The notes under the pieces: model-generated
What the model saw: only the letters and a program-made list of their open reading frames with translations
Told to the model about the DNA's origin: nothing
Database searches by the model: none
Shown here: piece after piece, positions 28,172 to 37,609 of the stretch
How the letters are laid out: each line of letters starts with the position of its first letter
Position numbering within the stretch: position 1 is the first letter of the stretch
Translations under genes and position numbers: made by a program
Assembly (NCBI GenBank): GCA_965243345.1
Contig: CBDEUR010000003.1
Coordinates: forward strand, 930,001 to 994,000
DNA length: 64,000 nt
Direction of reading: 5' to 3'
Source of the DNA: Bin52 sp965243345
Lineage (GTDB): Bacteria > Pseudomonadota > Alphaproteobacteria > Thalassobaculales > Thalassobaculaceae

Positions 28172-28885
28172 TCAGCAGCCGAGCTGGTCGGCGAGATCGT
28201 TCATGTCGTTCGCGATGTGATCGAAGGCGTAGCGGGCAGCGAGGTCGCTGGTCTGGCCCGGCCCGTATTCCGCCGGTCGCGGAATGAAGGCGGTCCGCAG
28301 GCCGCAGGATGCGGCGGCCGCAAGGTCGCCGTTGTGCGCGGCGCACATCAGCACCTGGCCGGGTGCAAGGTCGAGCCAGTCGGCCGCGGTGAGGTAGGTT
28401 TCCCGCCGCGGCTTGTACATCCGTGCCGGTTCGGCGCCCAGCACCACGTCCCACGGCAGGCCGCCATGCTTCGCCATGTTCACCATCATCGAGACGTTGC
28501 CGTTCGAAAGCGGACCGATGATGAACCGCGACTTCAGCCGGTTCAGGCCTGACACGCAGTCCGGCCACGGGCTCAGCCGGTGCCATGCCCGGTTCAGTTG
28601 ATCGAGTTCCGCCCCCGACAGCCCGTCGATCGCGAACTCGTCGAGCAGGTCGAGCATGTTCTCGTAGTGAAGCACATCGAGGCGCTGGTAGCCGCGTGTG
28701 CCGAGACGGATCGGTTCCATCGACGGCTGGTACCGGGCGCGCCACGCCTCGGCGAAGGCCAGCCAGTCGATCGTGATCCCCTTCGGGGCCAGGCATGCCT
28801 CCGCCTCGCGGGCAATCCCCCCGCGCCAGTCGACAACGGTTCCGAAGACATCGAACAGGATGGCGCGGATGGGGATGTCAGTCAT
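28172..28885 (-). CDS. Haloacid dehalogenase, type II
   Basis: This 237-residue HAD-superfamily enzyme has the L-2-haloacid dehalogenase layout. Motif I is FDVFGTVVDWR with nucleophile D12 and T16 and substrate arginine R21. Motif II is PLSNGN (S127, N128), the lysine is K158 in MYKPRRETY, and motif III is CAAHNGDL with D187. Family members displace halide from 2-haloacids via an aspartyl ester. It converges on the SMP-30 gene (30 bases between stops). Native substrate is uncertain because close relatives act on non-halogenated acids or phosphates. Confidence 0.88.
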   Translation of the reverse strand: MTDIPIRAILFDVFGTVVDWRGGIAREAEACLAPKGITIDWLAFAEAWRARYQPSMEPIRLGTRGYQRLDVLHYENMLDLLDEFAIDGLSGAELDQLNRAWHRLSPWPDCVSGLNRLKSRFIIGPLSNGNVSMMVNMAKHGGLPWDVVLGAEPARMYKPRRETYLTAADWLDLAPGQVLMCAAHNGDLAAAASCGLRTAFIPRPAEYGPGQTSDLAARYAFDHIANDMNDLADQLGC

Positions 28886-29247
28886 GGTTCTACCTCGTCC
28901 GGGCGGAAGCCTGGCGGCGGCGCAGGCTCCCTGGTGACTATCTCCCCGGGCGCGCCCCGGCCCCGCCGGCGGCTCCGGTCATGCGACGGAGCAACTGGCA
29001 CACTACTGGCAGACTATAGGAAGAAAGGAATTAACGGGACAATCCGGGCGATCCTGGCGGGTGTTGGTCTTGACCGCGGACGGGCGGTCTGCGTAAAGGT
29101 GTGCGCGGCACGGGGAGTGTCAGAGCCGGGAACGATCGAGGCGTCCCGGACCAGGAGAGGCGGCCAGGGAAAACGGCGGAACCGGTCGGGGGTATCGGGA
29201 TCGGTGCGCGGCCTGGCGTTTTAATCTTCCTTGAAGGAGAAACCAGC
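28886..29247. other. Divergent control region between dehalogenase and transporter genes
   Basis: This 362-base gap holds no gene. It must carry the promoter of the plus-strand transporter operon and that of the minus-strand dehalogenase. The segment around 28995-29030 (CTGGCA and ACTATAGG) is locally AT-rich and could be a promoter, but the match is weak. An in-frame extension of the substrate-binding protein into this region is unlikely, because AAGGAG at 29234 fixes the start at 29248. Confidence 0.4.
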
Positions 29248-30882
29248 ATGAGAGGCGTTGCATCGAAGCTCGTTGCGACCGTTGCCGGCGCAGGATTTGC
29301 GCTGGGCGCCGTCGCGGCGTTGGCGGAGACACCTCAGGCCGGCGGTGACCTGAACATCGTTGTCGGCTCGAAGATTCCGTCATACGACGGACACATCGAA
29401 TCCACCTTCGGCATGATCCACCCGATCCGGCCGTTCTACAGCACCCTGATCAGGGTCAACCCGGACAACCCGTCCTCGCCGACCGACTTCGTCTGCGACG
29501 TCTGCGAGGGAGGCGTTCCCGAGGGGACCGATAACGGCACCACCTATACCTTCAAGATCCGGTCCGGCATCACGTTTCACGACGGCAAGCCGCTGACCGC
29601 CGCCGACGTCAAGGCAACCTTTGACAAGATCGTGTTTCCGCCCGAGGGCATTGCGTCCAACCGCAAGGCCTACTTCAAGATGGTGGAGTCGATCGAGGCA
29701 CCCGACGACACCACCGTGGTGTTCAAGCTGAAGCACCCGAGCGGGACCTTCATTCCGTCGGTCGCGATGCCGTTCAACTTCATCTACGCCAAGGCCGATC
29801 TCGACGCCCACGGCTACAACTGGCACCAGAGCAACATCAACGGCAGCGGGCCGTTCCGCTTCGTCGAGCACGTTCAGGGCAGCCACGTCCGGGGCGAGCG
29901 CAACGCCGACTACTACCACGAGGGCAAGCCATACCTCGACGGGTACACGGCGCTGTCGGCTCCGAAGATGTCGATCCGGTTGCAGGCGATTCGCGGCGGA
30001 CGCGCCGACATCGAGTTCCGCGGCTTCCCGCCGAAGGCGCGTGACGACCTCGTTGCCGCGCTCGGTGACAAGATCACGGTCCAGGAAAGCGACTGGAACT
30101 GCGTGCTGCTGGTCACGCCGAACCACAAGACGAAGCCGTTCGATGACCCGCGGGTGCGCAGGGCCATGTCGCTCGCCATCGATCGTCACGGAGGATCGAA
30201 GTACCTGTCCAACATTGCCATCGTGAAGACGGTCGGCGGCATCGTGTTCCCGAACCATCCGCTTGCGACGCCGGTCGACGAGCTCAAGGCGAACATCGCC
30301 GGGTACAGCGACGACGTTGCGGGTTCGATCGAGCAGGCCAAGGCGCTGCTCGCGGAAGCCGGGCAGTCGGACCTCAAGTTCACCCTGCTCAACCGCGGCG
30401 TTGACCAGCCCTACAAGGTGGTGGGGACCTGGCTGATCGGCCAGTGGCGCAAGGCCGGCATGCAGGTCGACCAGGACGTTCGTCCGACCACGCCGTTCTA
30501 CGCGTCGCTGCGCAAGCAGAAGGACTTCGACGTGTCGATCGACTTCAACTGCCAGTCGATCGTCAATCCGATCGCGGACGTATCGAAGTTCCTGCCGACA
30601 GCGGGCAACAACTATGCCAGCTTCGAGGATGCAGAACTCGAGAAGATCTATGACAATCTTCTCCGCACGGCCAATGTCGACGAGCAGAAGATCCTGATCC
30701 GTCAGTACGAGAAGCGGGTGCTCAATGATCTGGCGTCACAGATGATTACCCTGTGGTGGTACAAGATCAATCCGCACCGTTCCTACGTGAAGGGATGGAA
30801 GATTGCGCCGAGCCACTATCTGAACCAGTCGCTCGACAATGTCTGGATCGACAAGGAAGAGAAGAAGCGGCACGGCCTGTAG
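29248..30882 (+). CDS. ABC transporter periplasmic peptide-binding protein (SBP_bac_5)
   Basis: This 544-residue solute-binding protein of the dipeptide/oligopeptide class. AAGGAG lies 8 bases before ATG 29248. A signal peptide ends ALA-ETPQ near residue 26. Family signatures include GGDLNIVVGSKIPSYDGH, YTFKIRSGITFHDGKPLTAADVKATFDKI and DDPRVRRAMSLAIDR. It leads an operon with two permeases. A perfect hairpin just after its stop probably stabilises its mRNA, so that it is made in excess. Ligand unknown: peptides, but also opines or other amines in this family. Confidence 0.92.
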   Translation: MRGVASKLVATVAGAGFALGAVAALAETPQAGGDLNIVVGSKIPSYDGHIESTFGMIHPIRPFYSTLIRVNPDNPSSPTDFVCDVCEGGVPEGTDNGTTYTFKIRSGITFHDGKPLTAADVKATFDKIVFPPEGIASNRKAYFKMVESIEAPDDTTVVFKLKHPSGTFIPSVAMPFNFIYAKADLDAHGYNWHQSNINGSGPFRFVEHVQGSHVRGERNADYYHEGKPYLDGYTALSAPKMSIRLQAIRGGRADIEFRGFPPKARDDLVAALGDKITVQESDWNCVLLVTPNHKTKPFDDPRVRRAMSLAIDRHGGSKYLSNIAIVKTVGGIVFPNHPLATPVDELKANIAGYSDDVAGSIEQAKALLAEAGQSDLKFTLLNRGVDQPYKVVGTWLIGQWRKAGMQVDQDVRPTTPFYASLRKQKDFDVSIDFNCQSIVNPIADVSKFLPTAGNNYASFEDAELEKIYDNLLRTANVDEQKILIRQYEKRVLNDLASQMITLWWYKINPHRSYVKGWKIAPSHYLNQSLDNVWIDKEEKKRHGL

Positions 30883-30905
30883 GGTCTGTCCGTCGAACCG
30901 ATATG

Positions 30906-30936
30906 CCGGCCGTTCCGGGTTGCCCGGAACGGCCGG
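30906..30936 (+). promoter_or_regulatory. Intercistronic hairpin, 14-bp perfect stem
   Basis: CCGGCCGTTCCGGG (30906-30919) and its exact complement (30923-30936) are separated by a 3-base loop. There is no T-run after it, so it is more likely an mRNA-stabilising or partial-termination element than a full terminator. Its place between the binding protein and the permeases fits the usual excess of binding protein. Confidence 0.8.
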
Positions 30937-31008
30937 TGACATGTTGGAGACCTGTTCCGACCGTTGTCGGGACCTTTGTGCGGTCATCTGCCCCGGGAAC
31001 ATCACGGC

Positions 31009-31980
31009 ATGTATACCTACATCGTCAAACGCGTCCTGATGCTGTTCCCGACCCTGCTCGGGGCGGCGATCGTGGTGTTCCTGCTGTTGCGGCTGATCCC
31101 GGGCGACGTCTGCATGCTCAAGTTCGGCGGCGAGGGCGGATACGTCGATCCCGAGCAGATCAAGATGTGCCAGGAACGGCTCGGGATATCCGACAGCAAG
31201 ATCGAACAGTTCGTCGACTACATGATCGGCTTTGTCACACTTGATCTCGGGGTGTCGATGTGGACCGGCCGGCCGGTCACGGAAGAGATCTGGATCCGGT
31301 TCCCGCTCTCGCTGCAGATCGCCATCATGGCCACCCTGACCTCCGTGATCATCGCCATTCCGCTCGGCGTGATCTCGGCGGCGAAACAGAACTCGATGAC
31401 CGACTACCTGGTCCGGGCCTTCAGCATCGCCGGGATCGCCATGCCGTCGTTCTGGCTTGGCATCCTGATCATCCTCGGCCTGCTGATCGGCACCCAGGCC
31501 TGGAGCGGCGTGCCCTGGATGCCGCCGGTGCACTACAAGTCGATCTTCGACGATCCGGCACACAACCTCTCGCAGCTGATCTGGCCGGCCCTGGCCACGG
31601 GCTACCGGTATTCGGCGGTGGCAACCCGCATGACCCGGTCCGCCATGCTCGAGGTGCTGCGCGAGGACTACGTGCGAACCGCCCGCGCCAAGGGCCTGAT
31701 CGAGCAGGTGATCATCAACAAGCACGCGCTCAAGAACGCCCTGCTGCCGGTTGTCACCATCATCGGCATCGAGTTCGCCTTCCTGATGGGAGGACTGGTC
31801 GTGACCGAGCAGGTGTTCAATCTGAACGGGATCGGCAAGCTGTTCGTCGAATCGGTGACCCAGGCCGACTACACCCTTACCCAGGCGCTGGTGATGCTCG
31901 TGGTCTTCATCTTCGTGCTGGTGAACTTCGTTGTCGATCTCATGTATGCGTGGCTCGATCCACGCATCAGGTACTCATAG
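31009..31980 (+). CDS. ABC peptide transporter permease (DppB-like)
   Basis: This 323-residue inner-membrane permease has about six transmembrane helices. The N-terminal helix (IVKRVLMLFPTLLGAAIVVFLL) and RLIPGDV are classic for DppB/OppB. The cytoplasmic EAA loop reads LREDYVRTARAKGLIEQVII and would contact the ATPase. ATG 31009 starts at the canonical MYTYIVKR N-terminus; a longer frame from 30964 would add a non-family leader. Thirteen bases or fewer separate it from the second permease. Confidence 0.92.
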   Translation: MYTYIVKRVLMLFPTLLGAAIVVFLLLRLIPGDVCMLKFGGEGGYVDPEQIKMCQERLGISDSKIEQFVDYMIGFVTLDLGVSMWTGRPVTEEIWIRFPLSLQIAIMATLTSVIIAIPLGVISAAKQNSMTDYLVRAFSIAGIAMPSFWLGILIILGLLIGTQAWSGVPWMPPVHYKSIFDDPAHNLSQLIWPALATGYRYSAVATRMTRSAMLEVLREDYVRTARAKGLIEQVIINKHALKNALLPVVTIIGIEFAFLMGGLVVTEQVFNLNGIGKLFVESVTQADYTLTQALVMLVVFIFVLVNFVVDLMYAWLDPRIRYS

Positions 31981-31992
31981 GGGAGGGGTGAC

Positions 31993-32913
31993 ATGGCCCG
32001 GACCGAGATCGCGCCGCTCGAGAGCAACACCCTTCCGCGCCAGAAGACGATCTGGGACGCCGCGCTGCGGATGATCAGGCAGCAGCCGCTCGGCAGTGCC
32101 GGGCTGCTGGTGATCGTGATCATGACCTTCGCCGCCGTCTTCGCGGACTACGTGGTGCCGTACGACCCGGAAATCGAGAACTTCGAGTACATGCTGATGC
32201 CGCCGGGAACCATGGACGAGACGACGGGCATCACCTTCCTGCTCGGGACCGATTCCTTCGGACGGGACATGTTCTCGCGGCTCGTGCACGGCGCACGCAC
32301 CGCACTGCTGGTCGGTTTCACGGCGTCGTTCATCGGCGCCTTCGCCGGCCTCGTGCTCGGTGTCGGGAGCGCGTACTTCGGCGGCTATGTCGACCTGGTG
32401 TTCCAGCGGGTGATGGACGTGTTCATGGCGTTCCCGCTGGTCATCATGGCACTCGCCATTGTCGCCATTTTCGGAACCGGAACCGAGAAGGTGATCATCG
32501 CGATCACCATCCCGTTCATTCCGAGGTGCGCACGGGTCGTCAGGTCAAGTGCGCTCGCCCTGCGCGAACTGCCCTACATCGATGCGGCGCGGTCGATCGG
32601 CTACAGCCATACCAGGATCGTGATGCGGCACATGGTGCCCAATGTCATGGCTCCGTTCCTGATCATGCTGACAGCGTTTGTCGGCCAGGCGATCCTGCTC
32701 GAGGCGTCGCTGTCCTACCTCGGACTCGGGGTTCAGGAACCCACGCCGGCCTGGGGCCTGATGCTGCAGGGCGGGGCGGAGGAGTTTGCCGAGAGCGCGC
32801 CCTGGGTTCCGATCTGGCCGGGCGTTGCGATCACGCTCGCCGTGTTCGGCTTCAACCTGTTCGGCGATGCAGTGCGTGACGTGCTCGATCCCAAGCTCCG
32901 GGCGCAGAACTGA
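31993..32913 (+). CDS. ABC peptide transporter permease (DppC-like)
   Basis: This 306-residue second permease of the peptide importer. GGGAGGGG precedes the ATG. DppC features include the TM1 region LGSAGLLVIVIMTFAAVFADY, FLLGTDSFGRDMFSRLVHGAR, and an EAA loop DAARSIGYSHTRIVMRHMVPN. It ends the transporter cluster: no DppD/DppF-type ATPase follows or lies anywhere intact in the window. The transporter must borrow ATPases from elsewhere, or it is incomplete. Confidence 0.92.
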   Translation: MARTEIAPLESNTLPRQKTIWDAALRMIRQQPLGSAGLLVIVIMTFAAVFADYVVPYDPEIENFEYMLMPPGTMDETTGITFLLGTDSFGRDMFSRLVHGARTALLVGFTASFIGAFAGLVLGVGSAYFGGYVDLVFQRVMDVFMAFPLVIMALAIVAIFGTGTEKVIIAITIPFIPRCARVVRSSALALRELPYIDAARSIGYSHTRIVMRHMVPNVMAPFLIMLTAFVGQAILLEASLSYLGLGVQEPTPAWGLMLQGGAEEFAESAPWVPIWPGVAITLAVFGFNLFGDAVRDVLDPKLRAQN

Positions 32914-33201
32914 ATCGGCGCCACCACGAGACCGCGCCCGCGCCCGCGGCACACCTGCCCATGCGGGACCACGCCTGGCGCCCGCTCCCTGCCGGTCGGG
33001 GCACGGTCGTGGACGATGGGGCAGGGGCCATCACGGTGCCGGTCGCAACGAATGCCGGTGTGGTTCCCGCACGGTATCGGATCGATGCACGTGAGTGCCC
33101 GGGTGGCAATCCGGATCCGCTTGACCGGAACAACCACGGCGGCCACGACCGGTGCGGCGCCAGTCGCCGGGCTACGCTGCGATGCGTGATGGCCAACGTG
33201 C

Positions 33202-33654
33202 ATGACTTCTGACGTTCCTCGTCCGGCCACCGACGTCGATGCGGCCGCCATCTCCGAGTGCGTGCAGGCCGCATATCAGCGCTACGTCGAAGACATCGGC
33301 CGCCCGCCGGGGCCGATGCTCGATGACTACGGGCAGGTGGTCCGGAACCATCGCGCATACGTCATCGAGGATGGTGGGCAGATTGTCGGCGCGCTGGTCC
33401 TGAAGGACACTGACGACGGCATCCTGCTTGACAACGTCGCGGTGCTGCCGTCGAGACAGGGCGAGGGGATCGGTCGCCGCCTCGTCGAGCACGCCGAATC
33501 CGAGGCCCGCCGGCTTGGCCACGACCACCTCGATCTCTACACCCATGAGCGGATGACCGGGAACATCGTGATGTACGCACGGTACGGCTACGAGGAGTTC
33601 GATCGCCGCACCGAGAACGGGTTCCCGCGCATCTACATGCGCAAGCGTCTGTGA
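33202..33654 (+). CDS. GNAT family N-acetyltransferase
   Basis: This 150-residue acetyltransferase of the GNAT fold. The acetyl-CoA pyrophosphate loop reads LPSRQGEGIGRRLVEHAE, preceded by the beta-4 strand ILLDNVAVLP. The C-terminal MYARYGYEEFDRR is typical of small-molecule GNATs. The 288 bases upstream hold no recognisable gene. Nineteen bases separate it from the metallo-hydrolase gene. Acceptor unknown. Confidence 0.87.
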   Translation: MTSDVPRPATDVDAAAISECVQAAYQRYVEDIGRPPGPMLDDYGQVVRNHRAYVIEDGGQIVGALVLKDTDDGILLDNVAVLPSRQGEGIGRRLVEHAESEARRLGHDHLDLYTHERMTGNIVMYARYGYEEFDRRTENGFPRIYMRKRL

Positions 33655-33673
33655 CCGGAACGGTGCCGGAGCC

Positions 33674-34579
33674 ATGAGTATTGACAGCGGCCTGCAGGCC
33701 TGGAAACAGCGGTCCAACCACAACCGGATGATCGCGCTGGAGCGGGAGGGCCTGCGACCGGGTCCGGGCCCGGTCGAACTGGCGTATTTCGGCGGGTCCG
33801 CCTTCCGGATCACCTCGCCCGGCGGTCTCACGGTCATGGTGGACCCGTGGAGAAACCATCCGTCGCGGCGCTGGGACTGGTTCTTCGACGATTTTCCGCT
33901 GACCACCGTTGACGTCGGGGTCTCCACCCATGCCCACTTCGACCATGACGCGCTGCATCGGCTCGATGCCCATGTCCTGATCGACCGCCTGATCGGAATC
34001 TGGGAGTTCGGTGACGTCCGGATCACAGGGATCCCCGACAAGCATGCAACCGATTCCTCCGCGGCGATCTACGACTTCCGCGAGATCATCCGCCGGTTCG
34101 ACGGGATCGACATCACGCCGCCGGACAACCCGCGTTCCTGGGACCACTGCCTGCTGCTGATCGAGACCGGCGGGACCAGGATCCTGGCCTGGGGCGACAA
34201 CAGGCATGATCCGCCGGAGCGGGTCTGGCAGGCGTTGGAAGAAATCGACATCGTGCTGCTGCCCGCCGACGACTCGCGCCATGTCATGGGGTTCGAGCAT
34301 CTCGCCGCGATCATCGCCAGGCTGAAGCCGCGGGTGGTGGTGCCGCATCACTACTACATCGTCGACGTGACCCAGCGTCAGAGCACGCTGCAGCCGGTCG
34401 ACGGCTGGCTGCGGCTGCAGGGCCCTGCGGTTCGCGAGCTCGGGGAGGCGCGGTGCGTCTACCTCCGCGACGAGCTCGACGCGATAAGCGGGACGCGGGT
34501 CGACTGTTTCGGATCACATGTCGCATTTGACCGTGAAGCCTGGCTTGCCGGCGCCGACCGGACGGGAGAACGGGAGTGA
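33674..34579 (+). CDS. MBL-fold metal-dependent hydrolase
   Basis: This 301-residue metallo-beta-lactamase-fold protein, of the UlaG/YcbX-like branch. The metal-binding motif is STHAHFDHDAL, with later ligands in DKHATDSS, LAWGDNRHD and VVPHHYYI. The domain starts after a 35-residue leader (VELAYFGGSAFRI). Its stop overlaps the start of the next gene by 4 bases (GTGA), so the two are coupled. Substrate not predictable; lactone or phosphodiester hydrolysis are both known in the fold. Confidence 0.85.
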   Translation: MSIDSGLQAWKQRSNHNRMIALEREGLRPGPGPVELAYFGGSAFRITSPGGLTVMVDPWRNHPSRRWDWFFDDFPLTTVDVGVSTHAHFDHDALHRLDAHVLIDRLIGIWEFGDVRITGIPDKHATDSSAAIYDFREIIRRFDGIDITPPDNPRSWDHCLLLIETGGTRILAWGDNRHDPPERVWQALEEIDIVLLPADDSRHVMGFEHLAAIIARLKPRVVVPHHYYIVDVTQRQSTLQPVDGWLRLQGPAVRELGEARCVYLRDELDAISGTRVDCFGSHVAFDREAWLAGADRTGERE

Positions 34580-35592
34580 AGATCGACACCCAGCTGCGCG
34601 ACTGCGGGCTTGACCGGGTCGCGGACGAGGCGCACCGCCTCGAGACCATCGGGTTCGACGGCCTGTGGACCTTCGAGTCGGCGCACGACCCGTTCCTGCC
34701 GCTGCTGCTGGCCGCCACCGCGACCACGAGGCTCACCGTGGGCACCAACATCACCGTGGCTCTGGCACGGAGTCCGTTCGTGCTCGCCCAGACCGCGTGG
34801 GACCTGCAGAAGGCCAGCGGCGGGCGGTTCCATCTCGGGGTCGGCACCCAGGTGCGCGCCCATGTCGAGCGACGGTTCTCGATGCCGTTCGACCATCCCG
34901 CGGCCAGGATCACCGACTATATCCGGTGTGTCAGGAGCATCTGGAACAGTTTCCAGACCGGCGCCCGCGCGGAACATGACGGTCCGTTCTACCGTTTCAG
35001 CCTGATCACGCCGTTCTTCAGCCCCGGTCCGATCGACTGGCCGGATATTCCGGTCTATCTCGCCGGCGTGAACGCGAGGATGTGCCGGGCGGCGGGCGAG
35101 GTCGCCGACGGGTTCCACGTGCACCCGATCCACTCGCCCGCGTACCTGCGTGACGTGGTGATGCCGGCCATCCAGGACGGCGCGCGCCGGGCCGGCCGTT
35201 CGCTCGAGGGCTTCGCGCTCTACGCGCCGGTCTTGGCCGTTCACGGCGAGAGCGAGGCGGAACGCGCCCTCGTCGAGGCCGACGTTCGCCGCCAGATCGC
35301 ATTCTACGGCTCGACCCCGAACTACCGCGCCCTGTTCGAGTACCATGGCCACGGAGAACTGGCCCGGAAGCTGTCGCAGCTGATGCGTGCCGGCGAGCTC
35401 GACGCCATGCCCGCACTCATCCCCGACGCCCTGCTCGACACCTTCGCGATCTCTGGCGACCTCGCCACCCTCGGGCGGCGGCTGCGCGAGCGCTACGCCG
35501 GGATCCTGGCACGGGTCAGCCTGTATTTCCCGGTGCCGCCGGACGACCCGGACCAGCGCTGGCAGGAGTTCGTGTCCGACTTTCGCGGGTAG
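34576..35592 (+). CDS. LLM-class (luciferase-like) flavin oxidoreductase
   Basis: This 338-residue luciferase-like monooxygenase fold protein. The N-terminal strand (DTQLRDCGLDRVADEAHRLE) and GFDGLWTFES are typical, as are TTRLTVGTNITVALARSPF and GGRFHLGVGTQVRAHVERRF. These are shared with the F420- or FMN-dependent LLM family. GTG start at 34576, overlapping the upstream stop. Cofactor (F420 or FMN) cannot be decided from sequence alone. Probably part of the GNAT-MBL-LLM transcript. Confidence 0.85.
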   Translation: MKIDTQLRDCGLDRVADEAHRLETIGFDGLWTFESAHDPFLPLLLAATATTRLTVGTNITVALARSPFVLAQTAWDLQKASGGRFHLGVGTQVRAHVERRFSMPFDHPAARITDYIRCVRSIWNSFQTGARAEHDGPFYRFSLITPFFSPGPIDWPDIPVYLAGVNARMCRAAGEVADGFHVHPIHSPAYLRDVVMPAIQDGARRAGRSLEGFALYAPVLAVHGESEAERALVEADVRRQIAFYGSTPNYRALFEYHGHGELARKLSQLMRAGELDAMPALIPDALLDTFAISGDLATLGRRLRERYAGILARVSLYFPVPPDDPDQRWQEFVSDFRG

Positions 35593-35989
35593 CATTGCCG
35601 GGCGGTCGTGCCCTCCACGGCGCCGGTGCGCCCGGCCACCCGCATGCCAGCGAATGTCCCGGCTACGAACCCTGCTTCACGTCCCGCTTCAAACCGGATT
35701 CCGCGCCCGGCGTCGTGTGCCGGTCGATCACGGTGTTGACGGCGACGGCACGTCGCGCCCTGTCGTCGCGACGGAACAGCTGGAGCCCGACACGCAACCC
35801 GGGCTTCAGCACCCGTGGCGGCCGCCGGTCAGGGCGTCATGCCGGCTCCCGGCGAGCGGTCTATCCGGGCCGAGAAAACGCACGGATCAGCGTGTCACAG
35901 CCCCGGGGCCGGTCCCGAAGAGCGGCGGTGCGTTCATGGTGCCGGCTCCGCGCGGCATGCCTTGCCGTCGCGACATCCGGTTCCTGGCA

Positions 35990-36395
35990 CTGTCGGGGAG
36001 CCCGAACATGTCTGGTCCCGGCGACAGCGCATCGGGTGACCGGCCGGAGCAGGCGGGCCCCGGGCTCCCCCGCGAGCCCGGGACGTACGACCCGCCGGAG
36101 TTGCGCTGCGGGCGCACGAGGCTCCCGCTCAGGGTTTGCCGGGTCTTTTCGCGTCGCGGGCCGGACCACGGGTTCGCCGGCTACCCGACGAAGCACAATC
36201 CGCAATGTCCGCAGCCCTGTCGGACCGGCCGATGCCGGGGCATTTCACCGGGGCGAGGCCGGCCCACATCCTCTGTGAGAATCATGACGGCAAGGTCGTC
36301 GAGAGCGGCTATGCTGTCGATCAGGTGGGGTTCGCGCTGCACCCGGCGGCTCATCGGGAACACGGTGATCGCATCAAGCCGCTGGACCGGGCGAG
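35990..36395 (+). pseudogene. Decayed copy of the class II aldolase gene
   Basis: The sequence parallels the start of the intact aldolase gene at 39486-39880, including 12 bases before its ATG. Matching words in changing frames include RPEQAGPGLPRE (intact: QPEQAGLIFPRE), DHGFAGYPT (DYGFAGHLT) and NHDGKVVESGYAVDQVGFALH (DHDGAVVEGDHAVNQAGFVLH, shown in part). At least two frameshifts break it. The metal-binding histidine region and the whole C-terminal half are missing. The remaining 35593-35989 holds nothing recognisable. Confidence 0.75.
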
Positions 36396-36416
36396 CAACG
36401 GTAGGGAGAAGGCGCC

Positions 36417-37364
36417 ATGATCCCGTTGATCGACCTTTCGCAAAGCCGGGAACGGGTGGCTGACGAACTCGCCCGAACGCTCGAGCATGTCGGCTTCTTC
36501 ATCGTCGTGAACCACGGTGTTCCGAGGACGCAGATCGAGGGCATGTTCGCCGAGGCTGCGCGCTTCCACGCCCAGCCGGACGAGGCCAAGCATGCCGTGC
36601 TGATGAACGAGCACAACAACGGCTACATGGCGATGGCGCGCTACAATGTCCGCACCTCGCGGGTGAGCGAGGCCGAAGCCAAGCCCGACATGAACGAGGC
36701 CTTTTTCATCAAGCGCGAGCGTGGCCCGGAAGACCCTCTCGCAGGTCGGCGCTTCGCCGGTCCCAACCGCTGGCCCGACGACCTGCCGGGGTTCCGCGAG
36801 ACGGTGCTCGGCTATTGCGAGACGGTGGACCGGCTGGCTGTCAGTATCCTGCCGGCTCTCTCGCTGTCTCTCGGCCTGCCACACGACTGGTTCGACCCCC
36901 ATTTCACCCGCAGCCAGTTCTCCTTTCGCCTGTCGCACTACCCGCCCGTCGCACGTGAGCCCGGAAGCTACGGCATCGCGCCCCACACCGATACGAACTT
37001 CCTGACCTTCCTCGCCCAGTCGGACGTGCCGGGCCTGCAGATCCGGCCGGAACACGGCGAGTGGCAGGATGTGCCGTTCGTGAAAGACAGCTTCGTCGTC
37101 AACACCGGCGATATGCTGCACCGCTGGACCAACGGGCGGTACATGTCCACACCGCACCGCGCGTTGCCGCCAGTCGGCCGCCACCGGTACGCCATCCCCT
37201 ACTTCTTCGGGCCCAATCTGGATGCCGAGGTCCGCTGCGTCCCGACCTGTGCCGGCCCGGACCACCCGCCCCGCTGGCCCCCCGTCATCTACGGGGACCA
37301 CCTCGCCTGGTGGTACGACTCCAACTACAACGCCAACGATCAGAAGGACCTGGCCGCGGAATAG
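36417..37364 (+). CDS. 2OG-Fe(II) oxygenase, isopenicillin N synthase-like
   Basis: This 315-residue non-heme iron oxygenase of the IPNS/DIOX fold. The N-terminal DIOX_N region starts IPLIDLSQS and includes GFFIVVNHGV. Iron ligands are H190 and D192 (APHTDTNFLTF) and H247 (MSTPHRAL). The co-substrate arginine is R257 in RHRYAIPYFF. GGGAG precedes the ATG. It sits right after the aldolase pseudogene, so the two may once have been an operon. Reaction type (hydroxylation, desaturation, cyclisation) is unknown. Confidence 0.9.
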   Translation: MIPLIDLSQSRERVADELARTLEHVGFFIVVNHGVPRTQIEGMFAEAARFHAQPDEAKHAVLMNEHNNGYMAMARYNVRTSRVSEAEAKPDMNEAFFIKRERGPEDPLAGRRFAGPNRWPDDLPGFRETVLGYCETVDRLAVSILPALSLSLGLPHDWFDPHFTRSQFSFRLSHYPPVAREPGSYGIAPHTDTNFLTFLAQSDVPGLQIRPEHGEWQDVPFVKDSFVVNTGDMLHRWTNGRYMSTPHRALPPVGRHRYAIPYFFGPNLDAEVRCVPTCAGPDHPPRWPPVIYGDHLAWWYDSNYNANDQKDLAAE

Positions 37365-37536
37365 GTAACGTTTCGCCCGTCGAACCGGGCCGATCGCCCA
37401 AGCCTCGCGGAGGTCCTGGGGTCCTCGCTCCGGCACTCCCGCCACAGAACTGAACCTCGGTGGTCGCGCCCCGCCATGACAGAGATGAAAACGCGAGGCG
37501 GGCGCACTCACTGAGCTTGAAGTCATGGTCGTGGCC

Positions 37537-37559
37537 AGGTCGAGATGTGAACTCGACCT
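37537..37559. repeat. 8-bp inverted repeat downstream of tnpB, near a T-run
   Basis: AGGTCGAG and CTCGACCT are separated by 7 bases. A T6 run lies at 37578-37583. The position, between the 2OG oxygenase and the 3' end of the minus-strand tnpB, fits either a terminator for the oxygenase or the right-end hairpin of the IS605-type element. The sequence does not decide. Confidence 0.4.
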
Positions 37560-37609
37560 CCACGATCGGGAACAGCCTTTTTTGGGACTTGTACCGAAGA
37601 GTGACCGCC

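Noticed and set aside
36181..36420. Short open frames of 60 and 94 codons near 36136-36420
   Set aside because: They overlap the aldolase relic, and their similarity to the intact gene is broken by frame changes.
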